DNA of 33,817 bases, taken from contig CAZVJA010000037.1 in the NCBI GenBank assembly GCA_964626885.1, positions 1-33,817 of the forward strand, written 5' to 3'. The notes below the pieces were generated by a model. That model did no database searches. It saw only the letters and a list, made by a program, of their open reading frames with translations, and had not been told where the DNA came from. Position 1 is the stretch's first letter. Each line of letters begins with the position of its first letter. A program made the translations under genes and the position numbers. This document shows, piece after piece, positions 1-6,471 of the stretch. The stretch comes from CAZVJA01 sp964626885. Lineage in GTDB: Bacteria > Planctomycetota > Planctomycetia > Planctomycetales > Planctomycetaceae.

Positions 1-399
1 GTCGATATTCTCCAGCGCCGGGGACACGTCGGCTTGCTCGGTGACCAGGACGCCGGCTCCACAGGGTTGTTCGTCGATTTCTTCGGTAAACCCGCTTCCA
101 CGTTCAAATCGATCGCCCTGCTCGCGATGGAATGCCGCGCGTACATTCTCGTCGGTTATGCGCGACGGCTGCCGGACGATTTCGAGAACCATCGCTGGGC
201 CCGCTATGAGTTGGGGACGGAGGAGATCATTGACCCGCTCGATTACGATGGCGCGGACGCGATCGAGCGAATCACCGAGCGATACACGAAGGCACTCGAA
301 CGTGTGATCCGCCTCTCGCCGGAGCAATACTTCTGGGTACATCGCCGTTGGAAGAGTGTTCCCAGGGCCCGCAAGCGCAAACGCCGCGCGGCTGCGTAG
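1..399 (+). CDS. LpxL/HtrB-type lysophospholipid (lipid A) acyltransferase, C-terminal part
   Basis: The reading frame is open from the first base, so the gene starts upstream and only about the last 132 residues are present. The visible part has the stretch GDQDAGSTGLFVDFFGKPAS, typical of the second half of the lauroyl/myristoyl acyltransferases that acylate lipid A precursors. It ends with the family's signature PEQYFWVHRRWK and a short basic tail. The catalytic HxxxxD motif would lie upstream and cannot be checked. By family knowledge this is an inner-membrane-associated enzyme using acyl-ACP or acyl-CoA. Its presence suggests a Gram-negative type envelope with lipid A. The exact acyl chain and acceptor cannot be told from this fragment. 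The next gene is in the same direction 117 bases on. Confidence 0.85.
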   Translation, partial: VDILQRRGHVGLLGDQDAGSTGLFVDFFGKPASTFKSIALLAMECRAYILVGYARRLPDDFENHRWARYELGTEEIIDPLDYDGADAIERITERYTKALERVIRLSPEQYFWVHRRWKSVPRARKRKRRAAA

Positions 400-516
400 C
401 ATCACTGGTGACAGCCGATCAGAATCGCCGAGGCCCTGCTCGGTTGTGACAGGCGAAGACGCGGATGTAAACTTCCGTCACAAGCAGACGAGTTCTTTGC
501 GAAATGGAGCGAGCAG

Positions 517-825
517 ATGTCCGGTTGGACACGCCTAATTGCGGCGGACGAGATTCCCCCCGGAACCGCGAAGGAATTGACTGCGGCCGGACGTATCGTG
601 GCTTTATTCAACGTCGATGGGACGTTTTACGCACTCGACGGCGTCTGTCCGCATGCCGGTGGGCCGCTGGGGCAGGGCCAGCTCAACGGCTGCGTTGTCA
701 CTTGTCCCTGGCATGGATGGCAATTTGACGTCACAACCGGCCGTCATTGCCTGAACACCCGCATTGAGCATCCCACACTGCCGGTAAAAGTCGAGGGGGA
801 CGACGTTTTCGTCGAACTCCCATAG
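517..825 (+). CDS. Small Rieske [2Fe-2S] ferredoxin-like protein (NirD-like)
   Basis: A 102-residue protein consisting of a single Rieske domain. The two cluster-binding boxes are complete: Cys44-Pro-His46 in VCPHAGGPLG and Cys63-Pro-Trp-His66 in TCPWHGWQFD. This size and lack of other domains match the stand-alone Rieske ferredoxins and the small subunit of nitrite reductase (NirD). No nitrite reductase large subunit or oxygenase is nearby, so the electron partner is unknown. There is no signal peptide or membrane segment, so it is expected in the cytoplasm. The ATG at 517 has a purine-rich GGAGCGAG a few bases upstream. A generic electron-transfer role is safe; a named pathway is not. Confidence 0.9.
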   Translation: MSGWTRLIAADEIPPGTAKELTAAGRIVALFNVDGTFYALDGVCPHAGGPLGQGQLNGCVVTCPWHGWQFDVTTGRHCLNTRIEHPTLPVKVEGDDVFVELP

Positions 826-1060
826 CGACGCAAGTGTGTTTATTCAGCCGGTTTGCCTGTTTCACGGCTTTTCCTACCCTCGCGGAACTCCCGTTCCATC
901 CGGTTTTCTCGTTATGACCGCTCTGTTCGGAAGCCGATAACAGAACGGGGCCGTCATATCCGTGGTGGAGACATTCACGGCGAGATTTCGCGCAGATTGG
1001 AGCGTGAGTCGCCGCCGTTCTTCGCTGCCGGAACTGAAATGGAGTCAGGGGGGGAGACGG

Positions 1061-1759
1061 ATGAAGTCGTACGCGCGTCATTTCGCATCGTGTGCTCTGT
1101 TGATGGCAGCTGTCGGCAGCGGGTGCACCAGCTTGCATTCCCGTAAGGCCGACAACTGCGACTGCCCGGAACCGAGAAGATGGAGTTCCGAATGGTGGGC
1201 GAACGAAGCTCAAAAGCCGGTCGGCGCCCGGCAAATTGAAAAGAAGGGGAAGCTGTGGCCTCCGTACCCGCGCCCCTGTGATGACGGTGGCCAACAGTGC
1301 TGTCACGAATATTACACGGCCCACTACTGGCCGTGGCCGTATGTCTGCGATGATCGTCGCTATGTGCGCGCAATCTCCCAAGAGCAGATCAACAACGGCT
1401 GGATCTCCGAAACAACGCTCTACTCGTATCACTTTGACGAACACAGCAACGAACTGACGGAATCGGGCCGATTGCACCTTCGCTGGATTCTCGAAAACGC
1501 GCCGCCTCAACACCGGGCGGTTTACGTTCAAAATACATCCGCGGAACTCAATCAGATTCATCTCGCCTCGGTTCAAAAGGCAGCGACCGAAATCGCCGGA
1601 GAAGGAAACGTCCCGGCCATATCGCTGCGTGTCACCTCGCCGCTGGGTCGACCAGCGCTCGAAGTCGATGCGATTCGCCGTGCCGAGATCGGGTCGATTC
1701 CCGAACCTCGCATCCCAATTGAAGCCTTGCCGACCGGTGCCGGCGGCGGGGGATCGTGA
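1061..1759 (+). CDS. Secreted lipoprotein, possibly CpaD-like pilus-assembly lipoprotein
   Basis: The chosen ATG at 1061 follows a purine-rich GGGGGGAGACGG and gives a 232-residue protein with a lipoprotein signal peptide: positive start, hydrophobic stretch and lipobox VGSGC with Cys22 as the predicted lipidated residue. The frame extends upstream to a GTG at 962, but that would bury the signal peptide. The first 80 mature residues are rich in Cys, Trp and Pro. The second half (about residues 120-200) contains LTESGRLHLRWILENAPPQH and an alternating beta/helix pattern. It loosely resembles the CpaD-type pilus lipoprotein layout or an OmpA-like fold; that is inference from pattern only. The C-terminus ends in a glycine run. 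A strong terminator follows at 1786-1822, so it is transcribed apart from the ATPase gene downstream. Confidence 0.75.
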   Translation: MKSYARHFASCALLMAAVGSGCTSLHSRKADNCDCPEPRRWSSEWWANEAQKPVGARQIEKKGKLWPPYPRPCDDGGQQCCHEYYTAHYWPWPYVCDDRRYVRAISQEQINNGWISETTLYSYHFDEHSNELTESGRLHLRWILENAPPQHRAVYVQNTSAELNQIHLASVQKAATEIAGEGNVPAISLRVTSPLGRPALEVDAIRRAEIGSIPEPRIPIEALPTGAGGGGS

Positions 1760-1785
1760 TCGAGGTTTAGACATTGAGATCAATG

Positions 1786-1822
1786 AAGCCCGGTTTCGCC
1801 GAAACTCGAAACCGGGCTTTTT
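1786..1822 (+). terminator. Intrinsic terminator after the lipoprotein gene
   Basis: A perfect 13-bp stem (left arm 1786-1798, right arm 1807-1819, core GCCCGGTTTCG) with an 8-base loop runs directly into a T stretch ending at 1822. It lies 27 bases after the lipoprotein stop codon. This is a textbook rho-independent terminator, and it argues that the ATPase gene starts downstream of it at 1875. Confidence 0.85.
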
Positions 1823-1874
1823 GTCACTCTGCAACCGAGGCGTCCTTCTCAATCGGCACGAAAGAAACATTCTC

Positions 1875-3404
1875 ATGATCGACAGAGCAAAACCTGATTC
1901 AAATCAACAACTCGGTTTGAATGCTCCATCTCCGCTGGGGGGGCGACCTGCAGCGCGAGACGATTCAGCCGGCGATTTGTTTTCTGATCTCTTCAACGAA
2001 TCCGCCGAAGCAGCCCTGGTGCGCGAAAGCCGGCCAGATTCTGCTAACTCCGACGTGATGGATGGTCCCAATGCGGATGCCCCTCCAACACCGTTCACGC
2101 TGGCCGACACCGGCCTCGGGTTGATGCAGGTGTGTGAGCTGATCCTCAAGCAGTTGTATCTGCAAGGGAATTTGCTGGGGATAAATCTCGCACGGCATGC
2201 GCGGCTCCCCTTCCCCGTCATTGACGAAGGGCTGCGGTTTCTAAAGGACGAAAAGTGCATCGAGGTCGTTTCGGGAGAGCTGATCGGCCCCGCTTCTTAC
2301 CGATTCAACCTCACGGAACTGGGACGCCGCCGAGCACGGGAAGCCTTCGATCAATGCCGGTACGTCGGCCCGGCTCCAGTTCCCTTGGAAGCTTACATCG
2401 AGCAGTGTCGCAAGCAGGCCGTGGCAGGTACTGAGTGCAGCGTCGATGCGCTGGCGGAAGCCTTCGGAAAGTTGATCATTCGCCCGACATTGATGGATGA
2501 GCTAGGACCGGCGGTCTGCAGCGGCAAGTCGATCTTCGTCTATGGACCTCCCGGCAACGGGAAGACGATGATTGCCAAAGGACTGGGAAACTTTTTGAAC
2601 GCGCATGGCGGTGACATCTATGTCCCTTACGCGTTTCATGCGGAAAACAGCATCATCACCGTCTTCGACCCCACCATTCATCACCCGACCGACAACGCGG
2701 AACTGCAGGGGCTCAACCTTTCTGACACCGAACCCGCGGCTCCCACAAGCCTGCTCGACCTGGCGCATTCGCGAACGCTGCCAACTCCCTCATTCGATCT
2801 ACGCTGGCGCCGAGTTCGCCGCCCGGTCGTGATCACGGGGGGTGAACTGACACTCGACATGCTGGACTTGAGATTCAATGAATCCAGCAACTTCTACACC
2901 GCCCCGCTGCACATCAAAGCAAATTGCGGCGTGTTTCTAATCGACGACTTCGGACGCCAGATCGTCAGCCCTCGCGACCTGCTCAATCGCTGGATTCTTC
3001 CGCTGGAAGAGCGCATCGATTTCCTCACGCTCGTCACTGGCAAGAAGTTTTCCGTTCCGTTCGAGCAATTGATCGTCTTTTCGACGAACCTCGACCCGAG
3101 CGAACTGGTTGACGAAGCGTTCCTGCGGCGAATCCGCCATAAGATTCATATCGGAGCACCCGACCGGACTCTGTACACAGAAGTATTCCAACTGAACTGC
3201 GATCTGCGGAGCATTAAATACAACCCAGCCTGCGTAGAATACCTATACACAAGGTATTACAGTCAGGGCAAACCCCCCAGATCAAGCGACCCGCGAGATT
3301 TGTTGGAGATCGCTCAATCGATCTGTCGATTCAGAAGACAGCCTGTCTTGTTGACTCCGGAATTAATTGCCGAGGCTGCGGAGCGGTTCTTCTCGGAACT
3401 CTAG
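1875..3404 (+). CDS. AAA+ family ATPase with N-terminal winged-helix-like region
   Basis: A 510-residue protein from the ATG at 1875. An upstream in-frame ATG at 1629 lies inside the previous gene and before its terminator, so it is rejected. The first 65 residues are polar and likely disordered. Residues about 75-155 look like a winged-helix domain (LILKQLYLQGNLLGINLARH, then a second helix pair). The ATPase core has Walker A GPPGNGKT at residues 224-231 and Walker B VFLIDDFG starting at residue 353, and later LIVFSTNLDPSELVDEAFLRRIRHK, which fits sensor-1 and an arginine-finger region. About 75 C-terminal residues form the helical lid. No membrane segment is seen. This ATPase type is familiar from planctomycetes, but I do not know its substrate. 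The TPR lipoprotein downstream and the lipoprotein upstream suggest envelope or pilus assembly; that is inference. Confidence 0.85.
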   Translation: MIDRAKPDSNQQLGLNAPSPLGGRPAARDDSAGDLFSDLFNESAEAALVRESRPDSANSDVMDGPNADAPPTPFTLADTGLGLMQVCELILKQLYLQGNLLGINLARHARLPFPVIDEGLRFLKDEKCIEVVSGELIGPASYRFNLTELGRRRAREAFDQCRYVGPAPVPLEAYIEQCRKQAVAGTECSVDALAEAFGKLIIRPTLMDELGPAVCSGKSIFVYGPPGNGKTMIAKGLGNFLNAHGGDIYVPYAFHAENSIITVFDPTIHHPTDNAELQGLNLSDTEPAAPTSLLDLAHSRTLPTPSFDLRWRRVRRPVVITGGELTLDMLDLRFNESSNFYTAPLHIKANCGVFLIDDFGRQIVSPRDLLNRWILPLEERIDFLTLVTGKKFSVPFEQLIVFSTNLDPSELVDEAFLRRIRHKIHIGAPDRTLYTEVFQLNCDLRSIKYNPACVEYLYTRYYSQGKPPRSSDPRDLLEIAQSICRFRRQPVLLTPELIAEAAERFFSEL

Positions 3405-3456
3405 CCGCAACGGCAGAAATTCCTCGATGCGACGACGGCTTGTAGCGCGGGTTTTT

Positions 3457-3507
3457 CGGTCCACTCGGACCGTGAGGAGATCTCGTGGACAAGGACGCGC
3501 AAGTCCT
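3457..3507 (+). repeat. Two short hairpins in the ATPase-TPR intergenic leader
   Basis: CGGTCC (3457-3462) pairs with GGACCG (3467-3472) across a 4-base loop. AGGAC (3492-3496) pairs with GTCCT (3503-3507) across a 6-base loop. They lie in the 227-base gap before the TPR lipoprotein and have no following T run, so they are not standard terminators. They may shape the mRNA leader of the next gene. Confidence 0.4.
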
Positions 3508-3572
3508 CGCGAGCATCTCTTCGACTGCCGGTCGGCACCCAGACTACGAACCGGATCAGGCTCTTTGCGGAC

Positions 3573-3605
3573 GGATTACTCGGGGCTCTCAACCAAGAGT
3601 AATCC
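3573..3605 (+). promoter_or_regulatory. 9-bp perfect inverted repeat just upstream of the TPR lipoprotein gene
   Basis: GGATTACTC (3573-3581) and GAGTAATCC (3597-3605) are perfect inverted copies separated by 15 bases, ending 26 bases before the start codon and just ahead of the Shine-Dalgarno GGAGG. This could be an operator or an RNA hairpin near the ribosome site. The symmetry is seen directly; the function is inferred. Confidence 0.4.
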
Positions 3606-3631
3606 ACCAAAGCTGCACAGGGAGGTGCCGC

Positions 3632-4762
3632 ATGGTTCTTCGTCGTTTCGCTCGAGCCCGATTCTACGGTCTTTGCACTCTTCCATTGCTGATTGCCGGG
3701 TGCGCGACACCTGCCGCGACATCGGCGAATACCGAGACATCCCTGTGGCAGCGGATGGCCTGGTGGCGGGAAAGTGCTCCGCCGACAATGGGGCCGTCGA
3801 CCAATGGTCCGGTCCGCATTGCCGAAACTCCTGCACCCAAGAAGCTCAGGGATCCCGCGAAACTCAACTTGGCATACGGACGGTGGCGGGAACAGATCGG
3901 CGAACTCTCCGAAGCGCGGCATGCGTACGAAACCGTGTTGAAAAAGGAACCGAAATCTGTCGATGCCATACTCGGCATCGCCCGAATCGACCTCCTTGCT
4001 GGCCGGGTCCGCGAGTCCGAGGCCGGCTTCCAGCGAGCCGTCGCACTCAAGCCAAACGACTCGTATGCACTGGCTGCTCTCGGAGAGTTCTATGCCAGCC
4101 AGCAACGCTGGCCCGACGCCATTCGAAATCTGGAAAGCGCATTATCGCAAGCCAAATCAGATGCCAGCGTGGAACAATCCGATAAAGCGAAGATCGAATA
4201 CCAGCTCGCCCTGGCCATGGCCCGATCGGGGGATATCCCAGGATCGTTGCCGCACTTCGCCAATTCGGTCGGCGAAGCCGAGGGCCATTACAACGTCGGT
4301 CGTATTCAATACGAAAAAGGTCAGATGACCGCTGCGGCGGAACATTTCGAGCAGGCCTTACGTTTACGTCCGGACCTGCACGAAGCTCAACTGCTGCTCG
4401 AAGAAATCCGCCGTCCCGCGTCCGGCATGCAGTTGGCATCCGGTGTGAAGCTGTCTTCGTCAAATGTACAAAACAGTGGCGGATTCACAGGGTCTCGACC
4501 TCTCCAACAATCGACGTCGGTTCAGCCCGGAACCGCCGCCCAACAACCGCTCACCCCCCCCGTGGGAATCGCCTCGACAAGAACGTTGGGCAATTCGACG
4601 CAGCACTCGACCCGGTTGCCGGTTGCGTCGCAACTCGCTGCTCCAAACTCCGCGAATGCGTCCCCGTCGGGGGTGAATGCCAAGGCTTCCCCTGCTAACA
4701 TGACCCCTCAACAGAGAGAGCAGTGGGAAAATCAATTTGGAGAGGCCGTTACCACGCCGTAA
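3632..4762 (+). CDS. TPR-containing lipoprotein (TadD-like architecture)
   Basis: A 376-residue protein from the ATG at 3632, preceded by a good ribosome site (GGGAGGTGCCGC). The frame extends further upstream from a GTG at 3485, but this start gives a clean lipoprotein signal with lipobox LIAGC and Cys24 lipidated. Residues about 75-190 contain consecutive tetratricopeptide repeats, for example AYGRWREQIGELSEARHAYE followed by units with LKPNDSYALAALGEFYASQ. A further repeat lies at about residues 215-255. The last 120 residues are low-complexity Ser/Thr/Gln/Pro-rich. A lipid-anchored TPR protein next to an ATPase recalls TadD of Tad/Flp pilus loci, but no secretin, TadA or pilin is in the window, so this is only a suggestion. 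Its end overlaps the longest frame of the next gene. Confidence 0.85.
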   Translation: MVLRRFARARFYGLCTLPLLIAGCATPAATSANTETSLWQRMAWWRESAPPTMGPSTNGPVRIAETPAPKKLRDPAKLNLAYGRWREQIGELSEARHAYETVLKKEPKSVDAILGIARIDLLAGRVRESEAGFQRAVALKPNDSYALAALGEFYASQQRWPDAIRNLESALSQAKSDASVEQSDKAKIEYQLALAMARSGDIPGSLPHFANSVGEAEGHYNVGRIQYEKGQMTAAAEHFEQALRLRPDLHEAQLLLEEIRRPASGMQLASGVKLSSSNVQNSGGFTGSRPLQQSTSVQPGTAAQQPLTPPVGIASTRTLGNSTQHSTRLPVASQLAAPNSANASPSGVNAKASPANMTPQQREQWENQFGEAVTTP

Positions 4763-4787
4763 CGCTCCCTCCCCGTGGGTCACTGGC

Positions 4788-5801
4788 ATGATCGAGCGTC
4801 TAGTCAATCGTTTTCTGCTGATTTGGTTGATGCTCCTCTCGATCGTCGCACTCTCTTGGCCGACAGACTCTCCCGTCGGCAATCCATTCGCGGCATCGAA
4901 ACCCTACCTGACGCAGCTTTTCATGGTGACGATGTTCGCCGTCGGGTCGCTGATGGCTCGCGACGAAATCGCCGAGGTTTTTCGGCGCTGGCCGTCTGTC
5001 TTCTCCGGAACTGCCGTGCAGTACACGGTCATGCCGCTGCTGGCGTACGTCGCGGCGCGAATCTTTCCGCTGGAGGAGGATCTGCTCCTCGGCCTGATCA
5101 TCGTCGGCTGCGTCCCAGGCGCGATGGCTTCCAACGTCCTCACGCTCATGGCAAGGGGTAACGTCAGTTATTCGGTCAGCCTCACCTCGGCGGCAACGAT
5201 GCTTTCTCCCGTCGTTGTGCCGTTCGTTCTATTTCTTGCAACGGGTCACACCGGAATCGACCGCGGCGAACTTGCCAGAAAAGCAGCCGTGGAATTATGC
5301 ACCATGGTTATTGGACCGGTGGTTGCCGGCCACCTGCTCGTCCGATGGATCGGTCCGCTCGAAAAGTTCCTTCGGACCTACGGAGCACTGATTGCAAACC
5401 TGTCTATCTTGTGGTTGATCGCCACGATTCTACATGTCAGTCGATCCAAGATCTTTCCCTCGAACGGACCGTTTCCCACCGCGATGATGGGGACGCTGAT
5501 CGGTGCACTGATTCTGGTGAATATTCTCGGTTATGCCGGAGGCTACTTCGGCGGAGTGCTTCTTGGCTTGTCGGAATCAAAACGCCGCGCACTCACCATC
5601 GAAGTCGGTATGCAAAACGCGGGGCTGGGGAGCGTGCTCGCCCTCCAACTCTTTCCGGGCCACCCGATGGTCGGGCTTCCGTCGGTGCTGTACATGTTCG
5701 GCTGCATGCTCAGCGGAACCGTACTCGCGCAGGTCTGGTCGAGGATTCCAATCAGCAGCGCAGAGCCTTCCGAATCTCAACCGGCAGCCCCCCCTTCTTA
5801 G
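4788..5801 (+). CDS. Bile acid:sodium symporter (BASS) family transporter
   Basis: A 337-residue membrane protein with about nine or ten hydrophobic segments. Family marks include GCVPGAMASNVLTLMARGNV followed by VSLTSAATMLSPVVVP, and the second half-repeat EVGMQNAGLGSVLALQLFPG, which matches the conserved sodium-binding EVGMQN(A/S)GLG element of bacterial BASS carriers such as ASBT homologues. The expected activity is sodium-coupled uptake of an organic anion (a bile-acid-like, pantoate-like or keto-acid substrate). The substrate cannot be read from the sequence. The ATG at 4788 is chosen because it places the first transmembrane helix near the N-terminus; a TTG at 4737 inside the previous gene would add 17 charged residues. 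The C-terminal tail is Ser/Pro-rich. The gene ends 4 bases into the convergent gene. Confidence 0.88.
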   Translation: MIERLVNRFLLIWLMLLSIVALSWPTDSPVGNPFAASKPYLTQLFMVTMFAVGSLMARDEIAEVFRRWPSVFSGTAVQYTVMPLLAYVAARIFPLEEDLLLGLIIVGCVPGAMASNVLTLMARGNVSYSVSLTSAATMLSPVVVPFVLFLATGHTGIDRGELARKAAVELCTMVIGPVVAGHLLVRWIGPLEKFLRTYGALIANLSILWLIATILHVSRSKIFPSNGPFPTAMMGTLIGALILVNILGYAGGYFGGVLLGLSESKRRALTIEVGMQNAGLGSVLALQLFPGHPMVGLPSVLYMFGCMLSGTVLAQVWSRIPISSAEPSESQPAAPPS

Positions 5802-6082
5802 GGTTCCTCGCCGAGCCGCTCGCGGAGCTCATCACGCTCACGGCGAGTCACTTCCAGATCAAACATCAGGTACTTGATGTCGAGCCGCAATTGCGACAAT
5901 GCCTCTTGGACGAGCGACAGGATTCGACGCCGTCGGCGAATCGAATCGACCACGCGGTTGTAGGCGACTTCCAGTTCGGGCTGGTACTGCGGCGGCAACG
6001 CGACGATCTGCCGTGCCAAGTCGATCACTTCACGGGGCAGTTCGTCAGCGCTTCCCTCGGGAAGCCTTGATTGCAAGGTCAT
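5798..6082 (-). CDS. Small coiled-coil protein of unknown function
   Basis: A 94-residue, highly charged protein that I do not recognise beyond a sense that similar small proteins occur in planctomycetes. It has ATG at 6082 with a good AGGGAG ribosome site. Residues 15-45 carry a helix with LPREVIDLARQIVALPPQYQ. Residues 48-90 form a continuous charged helix with heptad-like spacing (VVDSIRRRRRILSLVQEALS, then LRLDIKYLMFDLEVTRRERD), so a coiled coil is likely. There is no signal peptide and no cysteine. It overlaps the 3' end of the transporter gene by 4 bases, tail to tail. Its function is unknown; a regulatory or structural partner role is only a guess. Confidence 0.7.
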   Translation of the reverse strand: MTLQSRLPEGSADELPREVIDLARQIVALPPQYQPELEVAYNRVVDSIRRRRRILSLVQEALSQLRLDIKYLMFDLEVTRRERDELRERLGEEP

Positions 6083-6471
6083 GGTAGTTGCGCTCCCTGA
6101 TGTTCATCTCCCAGTAGAACAGATTCTGTGCCGAGTTTCTTGAAATCTCAAGAGTCCAGCCATAACCGCCAACCACAAAACGACTTGTGAGAAACCATCT
6201 TGAACCGAACGCAACCGTACGCACGTTGTTTCACGGCGACGCCTCGTCTAGGCGAGATTCGTAAAGTTCTTTACAATTCAGCACTTACGGTTGCGCAGCC
6301 GGTTTCCGGGGACGTTGCGTTTCGGCGACGTTTTACCTTCGTCCCGTCATCGTTTTCTCAGCCATTTTCATTCCAAAGCGGGAAAGAGAGCGCGGGAAGA
6401 CGGGGATTCACCGGCTGGGTAAGGGATGACTGCGCGCCGCAGGAAACAGGGATTCCAAGGATGGAAAGCTT
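6083..6471. other. Intergenic region, divergent promoters expected
   Basis: This 389-base gap separates a minus-strand gene from a plus-strand gene, so it should hold two outward promoters, but no strong -35/-10 pair stands out. A short symmetrical TCTTGA-AATC-TCAAGA lies at 6138-6153. No convincing coding frame was found; a 93-residue open frame starting at a TTG (6200) has no ribosome site and no recognisable content. Confidence 0.5.

Noticed and set aside
731..1876. 381-residue open frame on the minus strand
   Set aside because: It is antisense to the lipoprotein gene with a good start, signal peptide and terminator; the translated product is Arg/Pro-rich with no family features.
3401..4105. 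234-residue open frame on the minus strand
   Set aside because: It covers the TPR lipoprotein gene in antisense, and its product lacks any domain pattern.
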